23,708 bases of DNA from an uncultured Bacillota bacterium (lineage in GTDB: Bacteria > Bacillota_A > Clostridia > Peptostreptococcales > Anaerovoracaceae). Below the pieces are notes generated by a model. The model did no database searches. It was not told the DNA's origin and was given only the letters and a program-made list of their open reading frames with translations. The stretch spans positions 1 to 23,708 of the forward strand of contig CAMOWO010000001.1 of assembly GCA_946628525.1 (NCBI GenBank), written 5' to 3'. Of the stretch, positions 1 to 8,450 are shown piece after piece (position 1 is the first letter of the stretch; every line of letters starts with the position of its first letter). Position numbers and translations under genes: made by a program.

Positions 1-281
1 TCACCATTCGGGTCGCCTCCCTGGATCATGAATCCGTCCATGATCCTGTGGAACGTCAGCCCGTCATAGAATCCGGCGTTGGCCAGATCCATGAAGTTCT
101 GCACGGTGATCGGGGCCGTATCGCCGTCCAGTTCCAGCTCTATCGTGCCGTAGTCCTGGATCTCTATTACGGCGTGGTGGATCCCGATGGGATCTGCCGC
201 TGACTCACCGGATGAGCCGCAGCCCGCCAGGCAGAAAACAGCCATTAACGTAATGATGCATACACTGATAAATCTCTTCAT
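1..281 (-). CDS. Cyclophilin-type peptidyl-prolyl isomerase lipoprotein (3' end outside window)
   Basis: This is the first ~93 codons of a protein that runs off the left edge. It starts at ATG 281-279 behind an AAGGAG ribosome binding site. The N-terminus is a lipoprotein signal peptide: KR, a hydrophobic stretch, then the lipobox LAGC near residue 21 followed by a Gly/Ser linker. The visible mature part is the start of a cyclophilin fold: strands like [20 protein letters not shown], then [19 protein letters not shown] and the typical IQGGDP. In this family the FHR and QGGD segments line the proline-isomerase active site. It probably acts on the outer face of the membrane in folding of secreted proteins. 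It stands apart from the operon to its right, from which a terminator separates it. Confidence 0.9.
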   Translation of the reverse strand, partial: MKRFISVCIITLMAVFCLAGCGSSGESAADPIGIHHAVIEIQDYGTIELELDGDTAPITVQNFMDLANAGFYDGLTFHRIMDGFMIQGGDPNG

Positions 282-311
282 ATGTTTGTCTCCTTTTTTG
301 ACTATGCTTTA

Positions 312-340
312 AGGGTAATCCAAAGATTGGAAATTGTCAA
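312..340 (-). promoter_or_regulatory. Putative sigma-70-type promoter of the cyclophilin gene
   Basis: On the minus strand a perfect TTGACA (340-335) is followed after 17 bases by TACCCT (317-312), about 30 bases upstream of the cyclophilin ATG. The -35 is ideal and the -10 is weak. It sits just past the terminator of the upstream operon, as expected for an independently transcribed gene. Confidence 0.45.
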
Positions 341-350
341 TCAGAGCACC

Positions 351-404
351 AAAAAATGACAGAGCACCACCTTTGCATCAAGAGGGAGTCGTGGTGCCTG
401 TCAT
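351..404 (-). terminator. Rho-independent terminator of the ten-gene catabolic operon
   Basis: Read on the minus strand, the arm at 404-391 (ATGACAGGCACCAC) pairs with 370-356 (GTGGTGCTCTGTCAT) with one unpaired base. A run of six T (356-351) follows directly. It begins 17 bases after the permease stop codon and closes the operon that starts at 12588. Confidence 0.85.
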
Positions 405-420
405 ATCTATTTCACTTTTG

Positions 421-1773
421 TCAGTTTTCTGTGTTTTCTTCCTCGGCTTCGCGCTGTTTTCGTGCTTCTCTGTTGCGCTTGATATTGAACGGATCTTCCA
501 CCATCGTTATGCAGAGGATCAGTCCTATGATCAGGCCTTCGTTCAGGCCGAGGATGAATATGATCGCGCCTATGACACCTGCGATGCCGGCCGTCACGCG
601 ATCCGACTTCGCCTGATCGATGGCAATGTACGAACATGCGAATCCCTGTACTGCCAGTGTGATGGCCAGGGCCACCGGCAGGATCGGTTTACAAAGGCAT
701 GCCACCGGCAGGAAGAACACGCACACCGCCGTCGACAGTTTGAACGTGCCCATGCCGCCGTAAAGACTCTTCATGCTCTTTCCGTCCTTGTACCGCTCGC
801 CTACGGAAACGGAGACCGCTGCCCAGAGCGGGCCTGCCAGATTCACGAAAGGACACAGGAATGCGAGGATCATGTTTCGGATACCTGCTATGATATTCGT
901 CTTATTGGCGCTGAAATGGAGAGGGTCTTCCGGCCTGGCCTTCTTGCATTCATCGATTATGGCATCTGCTGTGACGACTTCGCCGAAGGCAATGATATAG
1001 ACTGAGATCGCCGTCGGGAACGCTTTGATGAAGTACATGGCAGATGGAAATCCCACTGCGAATACAGAGAAGTCCTTCGCCATATCCACGAAATCAAAAT
1101 CGATGATGCCCCATTCGATCTGCGGCACCTCGACCTCACCAACCACCACGCCGATGATGTATGCCACGATGAGACCCGGAAGAGATCCGTACTTTGCGAT
1201 GGCCTGCAGCATCCCGATTTTCTCTTTCCACTTCCTGAAGTGCATGGAATAGAGAACGATCAGCGTCACTGCGATGCCCGATCCAAGGGCCACCGGATAC
1301 TGGAAGAAGTACCCTTCCGGGCTGAACACCCTGGAGAGGGCATGGATACCGGCACCCAGTATGATGCCTGATTTCAGCGGGATCGGGATCACCTCCATCA
1401 TCTTATGGGCAAGCCCTGTAAACCCAAGCGCGAGAAACAGTGCCCCTACAAGGATCTGAAGTGCCATCATCGCATATATGCTCTCAGGTGTTGCTTCTCC
1501 GAATCCGGAAAGGTACACCATGACAAGAGACAGGGCCGATGCGATCCAGCCCGGTACCACAGGGTCTCCGAAGGTAACGTGGAGCACGCCAAGCGCCTCC
1601 GCGATGGCAACGCTTGTAAGGGCCTGCCCGTATGACATCCCCAGATATTCCTGGAGCACAGGTATCGCGGATAATCCCACGGAGATCATCAGGATGGACT
1701 GGAGCATCTCCGGGATCTCTATCTTATAGCCGATGACCGGCAGAACGATCCTTGGTGCTTTCGATTCTTTCAT
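421..1773 (-). CDS. SLC23/NCS2-like multi-pass permease
   Basis: A 450-residue, very hydrophobic protein with about 12 or more predicted membrane segments and a charged C-terminal tail rich in Lys, Arg and Glu. The overall layout resembles the nucleobase-ascorbate (SLC23/NCS2) fold: an N-terminal half with GDPVVPGW, a central IIDECKKARPEDP loop followed by NIIAGIRNM, and a GPLWAA stretch. I cannot match a characterised subfamily, so a nucleobase substrate should not be assumed. It is the last gene of the sigma-54 operon, 17 bases after gctB, and its stop codon is followed at once by the terminator. Its job is probably import of the operon's substrate or export of its product. The family call is fairly sure; the substrate is unknown. 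Confidence 0.65.
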   Translation of the reverse strand: MKESKAPRIVLPVIGYKIEIPEMLQSILMISVGLSAIPVLQEYLGMSYGQALTSVAIAEALGVLHVTFGDPVVPGWIASALSLVMVYLSGFGEATPESIYAMMALQILVGALFLALGFTGLAHKMMEVIPIPLKSGIILGAGIHALSRVFSPEGYFFQYPVALGSGIAVTLIVLYSMHFRKWKEKIGMLQAIAKYGSLPGLIVAYIIGVVVGEVEVPQIEWGIIDFDFVDMAKDFSVFAVGFPSAMYFIKAFPTAISVYIIAFGEVVTADAIIDECKKARPEDPLHFSANKTNIIAGIRNMILAFLCPFVNLAGPLWAAVSVSVGERYKDGKSMKSLYGGMGTFKLSTAVCVFFLPVACLCKPILPVALAITLAVQGFACSYIAIDQAKSDRVTAGIAGVIGAIIFILGLNEGLIIGLILCITMVEDPFNIKRNREARKQREAEEENTEN

Positions 1774-1790
1774 TTATGCTCTAACCTCCA

Positions 1791-2558
1791 TCAGATCATG
1801 ATCCTCATAGGATCCACTTTGTTTATCAGGATATCCAGGACTTCTTCCGAAGGCGGCCGGGATTCAACAGCCCGCGAAAGATCGATCTCGAATCCTGTAT
1901 TCTCCTGTACTTCTTCAGGGGTGACTCCCGGATAGTATTCCGCCAGATACATCCGCTTGTCCTCCTCGCCGAACCGGAGGATCCCAAGCTCAGTAACGAC
2001 AGCCCTCGGCCCTTTCGACGGGTCAAGGCCCACCTTGGCTCTGCCATCCGGACCATCGCCCCATCCGATGGAGGTCACGTAGTCGATCTTCTCCGAAAAC
2101 CGCCTCTTCTGATGCTTCATGATGATGATGGTGTCGCAGTACGTAGCGATACCGTTAGCACCACCCGACCCTGAGAAACGTGCGGACGGATGGTAGTAGT
2201 CACCGATGCACGTAGAGTTCAGATTGCCGTAAGGATCGATCTGGGCACCGCCCAGAAATCCTGCGGCGATCAGGCCCCGTCTGGCATAGATGGACTGGAA
2301 GCCGAAGAATCTGTACTGCGGCCAGAGAACGGATGCATCGTGATTGATCCTCATGTCCGATACGCTCGTCGGCACCTCCTGAGGACTCCCTTCAAAAAGT
2401 GCCGTCTCAAAGATGAGATGTGCATCGGGAGCATGCGTGTTCTTCGCAAGGGTCGCCCCTACGAGAGGAAGACCCGTACCCACGATATACGCCTTGCCGT
2501 CTTCTACCTGCCTTGCGAGGGCAACGGCCATCATCTGCTTTCTTGTGAATTCCGCCAT
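1791..2558 (-). CDS. gctB: Glutaconate-type CoA-transferase, subunit B
   Basis: A 255-residue class I CoA-transferase beta subunit. It follows Acidaminococcus glutaconate CoA-transferase GctB, as I recall it, almost throughout: VGTGLPLVGA, FLGGAQIDPYGN, SGSGGANGIATY, KRRFSEKIDYVTS and a C-terminal ENTGFEIDLS. The catalytic glutamate that forms the glutamyl-CoA thioester is present as E51 in LIFETALF. With subunit A it moves CoA between a carboxylic acid and an acyl-CoA, typically acetyl-CoA, in the cytoplasm. It starts 7 bases after the gctA stop, and its AAGGAGGTGA ribosome binding site overlaps the gctA end, so the two should be made in equal amounts. In this operon it probably turns the acyl-CoA from the aldehyde dehydrogenase into free acid. 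Actual substrates may differ from glutaconate. Confidence 0.88.
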   Translation of the reverse strand: MAEFTRKQMMAVALARQVEDGKAYIVGTGLPLVGATLAKNTHAPDAHLIFETALFEGSPQEVPTSVSDMRINHDASVLWPQYRFFGFQSIYARRGLIAAGFLGGAQIDPYGNLNSTCIGDYYHPSARFSGSGGANGIATYCDTIIIMKHQKRRFSEKIDYVTSIGWGDGPDGRAKVGLDPSKGPRAVVTELGILRFGEEDKRMYLAEYYPGVTPEEVQENTGFEIDLSRAVESRPPSEEVLDILINKVDPMRIMI

Positions 2559-2565
2559 GATACCC

Positions 2566-3534
2566 TCACCTCCTTTTGAGTCCTGCGCGGTAGCCTACAC
2601 CCGGCACCACTTTGAGATCTGCCAGGTGTGCTGCCCCGATAAGATCCAGGTATTCCTCCTGGGTCGGACAGTCCGTAACGTATTTTTTGATGAATTCTGC
2701 GAAGCCTTCATCCGTCCTGCTGGCCTGGTCATACTCGATGAGAAACTGAGGATCGTAGTCGTAATACCCGAAGCACTGGGTCGGATGTGCTCCTCTGCGC
2801 ACATGCACTACGGCGTCCACACAAAGACCGGTGCACGTATTCTTCTCCGGATGACGGCGGATCTCTTCGTTGCTGACGAGATCCTCACAGGAAACGATGG
2901 TATGCTTCGCTGCCATAGCGATATCAAGATCCTGGAACTGCGCGCCCACGATGCGAAAAGTCCCGTCAGGGCTTGCTACCTGCGCATGTACGAGAGCGAC
3001 GTCGATCTTTGGAGTCGGCACGAAACAAAGCTGGCTTCCCGGATCAAAAGGGTCTTCCGCAATGACGAATTTCTTATCCGGAAGTTTCGGATGCGCCTTG
3101 CGCTCTTCTTCTGTGATCCCCCACACGTTGCAGAGGTCTGAGCCCAACATGTTTTTTATCGGTACAAATGTGAATCCGAGGGCTGCTCCGTGATAGATGA
3201 TCGTCTGGACGTCCAGAGAGTAGTCATCGTATTTTATCAATGGTTCATCTCTTTCGATGGCATTGCGAAAACGCCGGCATACCTGAGAGAAACCGGAGTT
3301 GGCGATGTATGAATTGATCATCACCTCCACCTGACCGTTCCCGATGAGCATATCCACGTCACCTGCGGCAGGCCCGCCCTCAAGGTAGAGTTCTTTCACA
3401 TTCTGACGAATGATCTCTCTTACCAGCGCATAAGGGCGGCGATTCGTAACGAAGCCGCCCATTGCTATGCAGTCTCCATCGTGAACAAACTTCTGTACTG
3501 CTTCACTCGCAGTCATTACTTTCGTGTCTGCCAC
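2566..3534 (-). CDS. gctA: Glutaconate-type CoA-transferase, subunit A
   Basis: A 322-residue alpha subunit, the usual length for GctA (about 320). Conserved blocks run from the N-terminus: HDGDCIAMGGF, GGPAAGDVDMLIGNG, SRRFR-like CRRFRNA, then VALVHAQVASPDGT, FQDLDIAMAAKHTIV, EEIRRHPEKN, GAHPTQCFGYYDYD and LKVVPGVGY near the end. The start is a GTG at 3534-3532, seven bases after a GGAGGAGG ribosome binding site. It pairs with gctB just downstream to form the transferase, and lies 14 bases after the aldehyde dehydrogenase gene. Several residues differ from true GctA in the substrate half, so the acid partner (glutaconate or another short acid) is open. The family assignment is firm. Confidence 0.88.
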   Translation of the reverse strand: MADTKVMTASEAVQKFVHDGDCIAMGGFVTNRRPYALVREIIRQNVKELYLEGGPAAGDVDMLIGNGQVEVMINSYIANSGFSQVCRRFRNAIERDEPLIKYDDYSLDVQTIIYHGAALGFTFVPIKNMLGSDLCNVWGITEEERKAHPKLPDKKFVIAEDPFDPGSQLCFVPTPKIDVALVHAQVASPDGTFRIVGAQFQDLDIAMAAKHTIVSCEDLVSNEEIRRHPEKNTCTGLCVDAVVHVRRGAHPTQCFGYYDYDPQFLIEYDQASRTDEGFAEFIKKYVTDCPTQEEYLDLIGAAHLADLKVVPGVGYRAGLKRR

Positions 3535-3548
3535 TTAAAAGCCTCCTC

Positions 3549-4934
3549 CTATTTCGCCCAGACCACTTCTGGATCAAGCGGCGGCTTCGTCTCATCGGTA
3601 TAGCCGATCTTCGTCGTATTGATGAGGTGATAGTATGTAAGATTATCGCTGAGACTGTTGCCGCCCCATGTACCGCATCCGAGCGTTCCTGTAGGGACGA
3701 AGCCGTTCTGCGGGCTTCCGCCTACACCTATGGATCCTATGCCGTTGACCAGAAGTCTTGATACATTGATCTTCATCCCGGCATATAGGATGTGTTCATC
3801 ATTATATGAATGGACGTTGGCACTGTGGCCGATCCCTTCATTCTCAAGGTTCTTCACCGCTATGGCAACGCACTCTTCCCACGTCGGCGCCTTATACGCT
3901 GCGATCACAGGGAAAAGTTTCTCCCGTGAGAACGGATCATCCGCACCAGCTCCTCTCGGAGGGACTACCATTGCCTTCGCATCATCAGGGATGGTGAAGC
4001 CTGCCTTCTTCGCGATCTCGGCAGCAGGTATCCCGACGATGGATTTGTTCAGTTTGCCCTCAGGGAAAACAGTCTCCCGAAGAGCATCCACCTTCTCCGG
4101 ATCGCTTACATAGTATGCTCCGATCTTCGTGAGCTCCTCTGTCAGCTTATCGTATACATTCTCATGGGCAATGAAACACTGCTCGCACGTGCAGAGCACG
4201 CCATTGTCATAGTTCCTGCCTCTGAGGATCTTCGGGGCCACTGCTGCAGGATCTGCATCTTCATCGACGATGGCCTGCATGTTACCTGCTCCCACACCGT
4301 ATGCCGGCGTTCCGGAGCTGTATGCAGCCTTGACCATGCCCGGTCCTCCTGTTGCGACGACGACATCGCAGCGCTCCATAAGGGCGTTGGATGCATCGAT
4401 GCTGCACATCTCCGGCTCGATGCACTGCAGGATATCTTCCGGATAGCCGATCTCCCGGAGGGCGCTTCTCATGACCTCCACGGATTTCTGACCCGTCAGT
4501 TTTGCTGCCGGATGCGGGGAGATGATGATGGCGTTGGCACCTTTGAGTGCGATCATCGCATTGTGCATAGGTGTCATGACAGGGTTCGTTACAGGAGTGA
4601 TCGCGCCGATAACGCCCATCGGTTTCGCGATGGTTATCATCTTTTTCTCTTCATCTCTGTCGATCACGCCGACGCTCTTCTTATCGTGAAGATATTCCCA
4701 CATCGCCGTCGCCTTGCCTTTGTTCTTGAGGATCTTGTCCTCAAAGTCGCCCATGTGGGATTCGTCTACTGCCATTCGGGCCAAAGCCTCTCCCTCGTCA
4801 TAGATCGCTTTGCCCACGGCTTTTACGGCCTTATCCACCTGTGCCTGGTCGAACCCTGCAAACACCTGCTGTGCAACGCGCGCCTTTGCGATCAGTTCAT
4901 CTATATATGATCCGATGTATTCTTTCTGCTCCAT
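3549..4934 (-). CDS. CoA-acylating aldehyde dehydrogenase (EutE/SauS/AdhE-N type)
   Basis: A 461-residue member of the acylating branch of the aldehyde dehydrogenases, which oxidise an aldehyde to acyl-CoA with NAD(P)+ and CoA. The cofactor half shows PMGVIGAITPVTNPVMTPMHN (about 105-125), the class-typical PTNP-like region. ATGGPGMVKAAYSSGTPA follows at 194-211. The catalytic Cys is C248 in YDNGVLCTCEQ; C250 and C253 lie close by, an unusual cluster. The C-terminal half carries PTGTLGCGTWGGNS. The protein starts directly at the catalytic domain with no N-terminal targeting extension, and no shell-protein genes are nearby, so a microcompartment role is unlikely. It sits between the SDR and gctAB, which suggests aldehyde to acyl-CoA to acid. 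It could be an acetaldehyde, sulfoacetaldehyde or semialdehyde enzyme. Confidence 0.82.
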   Translation of the reverse strand: MEQKEYIGSYIDELIAKARVAQQVFAGFDQAQVDKAVKAVGKAIYDEGEALARMAVDESHMGDFEDKILKNKGKATAMWEYLHDKKSVGVIDRDEEKKMITIAKPMGVIGAITPVTNPVMTPMHNAMIALKGANAIIISPHPAAKLTGQKSVEVMRSALREIGYPEDILQCIEPEMCSIDASNALMERCDVVVATGGPGMVKAAYSSGTPAYGVGAGNMQAIVDEDADPAAVAPKILRGRNYDNGVLCTCEQCFIAHENVYDKLTEELTKIGAYYVSDPEKVDALRETVFPEGKLNKSIVGIPAAEIAKKAGFTIPDDAKAMVVPPRGAGADDPFSREKLFPVIAAYKAPTWEECVAIAVKNLENEGIGHSANVHSYNDEHILYAGMKINVSRLLVNGIGSIGVGGSPQNGFVPTGTLGCGTWGGNSLSDNLTYYHLINTTKIGYTDETKPPLDPEVVWAK

Positions 4935-4952
4935 TTCGTCCTCCTTTCGGAA

Positions 4953-5732
4953 CTAAGCGTTCTCCAGTTCTACCGCCTTGAGTATGGCATCCATCGCGGC
5001 CACAGGATGTCCGGCCTTGACGCCGCCGTCGATATAGATGTCTTCTCCCGTTATATATCTGCAGTCATCGCTTGCCAGGAAGTGGAACAGCGCGGCTCCT
5101 TCTTCCGGCTTGCACATCCTGCCAAGAGGCGTGATCTTCCCTACTACGAGAAGCTCCGTCTCACATCCTTCCACGTATGCCATCGGCGTATCGATCGTAT
5201 TCGGGCATATGCAGTTGACCCGTATGCCTCTGGATGCGTACTCGATGGCTGCGGCCTTCGTGATCCCCACGATGGCGATCTTTGATGCGATATATGCTCC
5301 GTATCCTGCGAAATCTCCATTCGCTGAATTGGATGCTGTATTTATGATGCTCCCGCCGTCTCTCATATACTTTGCTCCGTACTTGATACCCAGGAGTGCT
5401 CCCATGGTATTGACGGCGAACATCTTCTTATAATCGTCGATCACGGCTTCATCGATCCACTGCTCCGGCCCGATGATCCCGGCATTGTTGATCACAACGT
5501 CCAGCGGTCCGTGCTTCTCGCTTACCGTCTTCATGAGGTTTGCAACGCTTTCCTCACTGCTTACATCCACCTGGACGTAATCGCATCCCAGTTCCTTCGC
5601 GATCTCGCTGCAGTCCTTCAGGTCTGCCATCGTCACGACGGCACCGTTCTCGACGAATCTTTTTACCGTAGCCAGCCCTAATCCCTGATATGCTCCCGTT
5701 ACTACTGTTACTTTTCCTTCTACTGAAAACAT
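4953..5732 (-). CDS. Short-chain dehydrogenase/reductase (SDR)
   Basis: A 259-residue classical SDR. It has the dinucleotide motif TGAYQGLG near residues 13-20, the NNAG motif, a catalytic Ser in the NTASNSA stretch, YIASK for the catalytic Tyr-Lys pair, and the usual C-terminal DIYIDGG. An acidic residue after the second strand (ADLKD) favours NAD(H) over NADP(H). I chose the ATG at 5732: the GGAGGGAG ribosome binding site lies inside the codons of a longer in-frame reading that would start at 5747. It probably interconverts a hydroxyl and a carbonyl in the operon's pathway, upstream of or beside the acylating dehydrogenase. The exact substrate cannot be read from the sequence. Confidence 0.85.
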   Translation of the reverse strand: MFSVEGKVTVVTGAYQGLGLATVKRFVENGAVVTMADLKDCSEIAKELGCDYVQVDVSSEESVANLMKTVSEKHGPLDVVINNAGIIGPEQWIDEAVIDDYKKMFAVNTMGALLGIKYGAKYMRDGGSIINTASNSANGDFAGYGAYIASKIAIVGITKAAAIEYASRGIRVNCICPNTIDTPMAYVEGCETELLVVGKITPLGRMCKPEEGAALFHFLASDDCRYITGEDIYIDGGVKAGHPVAAMDAILKAVELENA

Positions 5733-5760
5733 GATTTCTCCCTCCATATATGTCCGGCCG

Positions 5761-6888
5761 TTAACACTCCATCTTGTATGCCATGCGCCTGTTCATGGAT
5801 GTGATCACCCTCCAGTACCCGCAAAGCATCCTGTTGATCCTTTCATCTCCTGTATCCACAAGAAGCGGTCTGCCTCCCAGCGCCAGCATTTTGCTCTCCG
5901 TCGCGATGATCTCGATGTTCTCTTTGCCCACGGCTTCGATGACCGCTCCGCTGATCTGCTGGTTGCCGCGGCCGAACACGTATCCTTGTCCGCCGATGAC
6001 CGTCACGATCAGATGGGCTCTTCCCTTCGCCTGCCCCTCCAGCAGGGCCAGCAAAGTGTTCTCGTTGGCATCCGAACAGATGAGTTTCCCGCCCTTGACG
6101 ACGTCTACGCCCAGCAGCGTCGCCGGAAGCCCCAGCATCTTCATTACCGCACGGGGGGTAGTGCCGGGACCTACGATATAGTAATCATCAGGTTCCATGC
6201 GCGTGACGATATCCGACGCTATGGCTTCCAGCGTTGCTTCCTCAGACTGGACGCTGCCGGCCTTGGCACTCTGCAGCAGCGTCCGTTCATATGGGACATT
6301 CATAAACCCGTACAATCTTGCGGAGACTCTGTCCTGACGAAAGGCTTCTTCGTCGATGTCCATGACCTCCATCTCTCTGAGCTTTATCTTGTGGGAATCC
6401 TGCAGAAACAATGCTGCTGCCTTCCCTGCCCATTGAGGGGTGGCTCCATAGACACCGGAATGGATCTTGACGCCTGCAGGGATCCCGAGAGCCGGCACCT
6501 TCGTTCCGATGACTTCGCAGATATCTCTGGCCGTACCATCTCCTCCGGCGAAGAGGATCAGATCTACGCCGCGAGCGAGCATCTGCTGCGCTGCCGCCTG
6601 GGTATCTTCGGCCCTCGTCTCCTTTTGGGATATCCCCTCAAGGATCTGGGGTCTGAAACCTGCGTCCTCGGCTTCCCTGCCGCCCATGAGGCCGGGGCAT
6701 GTGATCACGTCGATCTTCCCGACGAGCTCCCGAAGTTCTGCGAGGGCCTTCGCCGCCTTTGCAGGCGCTTCAATGACGGCCCCCATCGAAAGGGCCTTTT
6801 TTCTTATTTCATCGCCGTCGCTTCCTTTGAGGCCCACCTTGCCTCCGATCCCTGCCATGGGATTTATGATCAAGCCTAATTTTTTCAA
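5761..6888 (-). CDS. ATP-NAD kinase-fold protein, AcoX-like
   Basis: A 375-residue protein of the ATP-NAD kinase/AcoX-like group, longer than housekeeping NAD kinases. It opens with GLIINPMAGIGG, has the family's key FAGGDGTARD (about 112-121), then IPAGVKIHSGVY, YYIVGPGTTPRAVM, VTVIGGQGYVFGRGNQQIS and a C-terminal ATESKMLALGG. The start is TTG (6888-6886) behind AGGTGA, eight bases after the gcvPB-like stop, so translation is probably coupled. AcoX-type proteins are best known as an accessory gene of unclear function in acetoin operons; here the partner genes are quite different. It may phosphorylate NAD or a pathway intermediate. Family sure, reaction unknown. Confidence 0.8.
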   Translation of the reverse strand: MKKLGLIINPMAGIGGKVGLKGSDGDEIRKKALSMGAVIEAPAKAAKALAELRELVGKIDVITCPGLMGGREAEDAGFRPQILEGISQKETRAEDTQAAAQQMLARGVDLILFAGGDGTARDICEVIGTKVPALGIPAGVKIHSGVYGATPQWAGKAAALFLQDSHKIKLREMEVMDIDEEAFRQDRVSARLYGFMNVPYERTLLQSAKAGSVQSEEATLEAIASDIVTRMEPDDYYIVGPGTTPRAVMKMLGLPATLLGVDVVKGGKLICSDANENTLLALLEGQAKGRAHLIVTVIGGQGYVFGRGNQQISGAVIEAVGKENIEIIATESKMLALGGRPLLVDTGDERINRMLCGYWRVITSMNRRMAYKMEC

Positions 6889-6896
6889 TTTGTCAC

Positions 6897-8450
6897 CTAT
6901 TTACCGTTCTTTTTCTTATATGCCTGCCACGTACATGCCCAGCGGTCCGGATCATCGACCATGCTCTCATCCGTGATCTTGCCGATGGCCTGCGCATGCG
7001 GAGCATTCTTCACGAATTCAGGATCTTCCCAAGCTTCTTCCACGCTCTTTCGCATGGCGGCTGCCCAGTAATCCAGATCTTCCTTCGAATACGTTTCGCA
7101 AGGTTCCGGCGTGAATGGTTCAGGCACGATCCATGGATGATGGCTCATCCAGTAGCTCTGTACGCCGAAGTCCACCAGGCGGTCGCGTATATTCACCGTG
7201 GTGACGCCTGTTGCCTCTGTCAGTTCTTCGAGGCTGTACCTCGCCTGCTCTAGCCTGCGTTTGCCTTCTGCATACGGACGGCTGATGCCTTTGATCTCCA
7301 GCAGCAGTTTATCCAGATAGTTGTTGTTGAGCACGGAGATCTGAGCTGTTGTCTTGAGCCCCTCCGCACCCATGGTGCGGATCCACGCATATGCTCTGAC
7401 GATGCACTCCAGATTCCCCAGATAACTTCTGATCTTGCCCATGGATTCCGGTCTGTCGTAGTCCAGATAGTAGGAATTACCGTCGAATTCAACGGTAGGC
7501 ACCGGAAGGTACTGCGCCAGTTCTTCCCTCACTCCATAGGCACCTGCTGCAGGTCCTTCACATCCATGTGGGGATGAGAAGGTCTTGTGGAGGTTGAAAT
7601 GACACGCATCGAATCCTGCATCAAAAGCTCTGGCGATGCCCAGGATCCCATTGGCATTTGCCTGGTCATAGAAACAGAGTCCTCCTGCATCGTGGACCAG
7701 TTTCACGTATTCTTCTACTCTCGGGTTGAAGATGCCTGTATCCTCAGGGTTCGTGAACATGATCCCTGCGGTGCGCTCTGAAACCATCGCCTTGAGAGCC
7801 TCGAAATCAGGAAGCCCCGTCTCATCAGGCATCAGCGTAAGGACCTTGAACCCCGCTGCGGCAGGAGTCGCCCCGTCGCAAGGATGCGAGAATATCGTAG
7901 TGATCACTTCGTCTCTCTGTTCCAGCTGCCCTCTTGCCTCGTGGTATCTGCGGAGCATGCACGCATTCGTATACGCTGCATGAGATCCGCCTCCCGGCTG
8001 CAGCGTGAACCGGCTCATACCCGAGATCTCTTTGAGATACTGTTCCAGTTCATAGACGATCTTCAGGATGCCCTGCAGATGCTCCGCCGGCTCATTCGGG
8101 TGAAGATCGGCGAACTTTGTGCTGTTTACGACCTGATCGTGGATCTTCGGACTGTATTTCATGGTGCATGTTCCTTCTCCGATATCGGCCCCAAGGTCCA
8201 TACCCATCGTTTCCTGAGATAATCTCAGATAGTGCTGGAGCACATGATACTGATCGATCTCCGGAAGGTTCACTCTTTCTTTTCTTCTCATGGATGCCGG
8301 GATCAGATCCTCTGCTGCACCCACTTCGTTTACGACTTCTTCACAGGCCAGCGGCGGAAGAACGCCTCTCATGCCGGCAGTGCCGCACTCCATGATCAGA
8401 GGCTCGTCCCAGCTGGCTGCGTGATATCTTCTAAGCTTTACTTCACTCAT
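6897..8450 (-). CDS. gcvPB: Glycine-decarboxylase-like PLP subunit B (GcvPB-like)
   Basis: A 517-residue homologue of the PLP-carrying subunit of the split glycine decarboxylase, somewhat longer than the usual ~485. The PLP lysine is present (K289) in HFNLHKTFSSPHG, with DQANANGILGI before it. Several signature spots differ from ordinary GcvPB: the glycine-rich GGGGPG after the lysine motif is CEGPAAG, HGTNPASA is replaced by HPCDGATPAA, and LSSPGR near the N-terminus is CGTAGM. I chose ATG 8450 because GGAGGAGG sits ten bases before it; the longer GTG start has no room for a ribosome binding site. Its ATG overlaps the gcvPA-like stop (TAATG). With no gcvH, gcvT or lpd in the window, it may serve another amino acid or borrow H-protein encoded elsewhere. 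Confidence 0.8.
   Translation of the reverse strand: MSEVKLRRYHAASWDEPLIMECGTAGMRGVLPPLACEEVVNEVGAAEDLIPASMRRKERVNLPEIDQYHVLQHYLRLSQETMGMDLGADIGEGTCTMKYSPKIHDQVVNSTKFADLHPNEPAEHLQGILKIVYELEQYLKEISGMSRFTLQPGGGSHAAYTNACMLRRYHEARGQLEQRDEVITTIFSHPCDGATPAAAGFKVLTLMPDETGLPDFEALKAMVSERTAGIMFTNPEDTGIFNPRVEEYVKLVHDAGGLCFYDQANANGILGIARAFDAGFDACHFNLHKTFSSPHGCEGPAAGAYGVREELAQYLPVPTVEFDGNSYYLDYDRPESMGKIRSYLGNLECIVRAYAWIRTMGAEGLKTTAQISVLNNNYLDKLLLEIKGISRPYAEGKRRLEQARYSLEELTEATGVTTVNIRDRLVDFGVQSYWMSHHPWIVPEPFTPEPCETYSKEDLDYWAAAMRKSVEEAWEDPEFVKNAPHAQAIGKITDESMVDDPDRWACTWQAYKKKNGK

Noticed and set aside
342..369. Direct repeat CAGAGCACCA at 342-351 and 360-369
   Set aside because: One copy is part of the terminator stem; a two-copy 10-mer here is not enough to claim an element.
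334..1005. Open frame of 223 codons on the plus strand
   Set aside because: It is the reverse of the permease gene and its terminator, and has no family match or ribosome binding site.
421..1773. Purine or uracil catabolism suggested by an SLC23-like permease
   Set aside because: None of the other operon genes belongs to purine or pyrimidine breakdown, and the transporter match is too loose to name a substrate.
3549..4934. Bacterial microcompartment involvement of the acylating aldehyde dehydrogenase
   Set aside because: No shell-protein genes and no N-terminal encapsulation peptide are present.
5731..6879. Open frame of 382 codons on the plus strand
   Set aside because: It is opposite the AcoX-like gene, which has clear family motifs; the plus-strand product is Cys/His/Arg rich and matches nothing.
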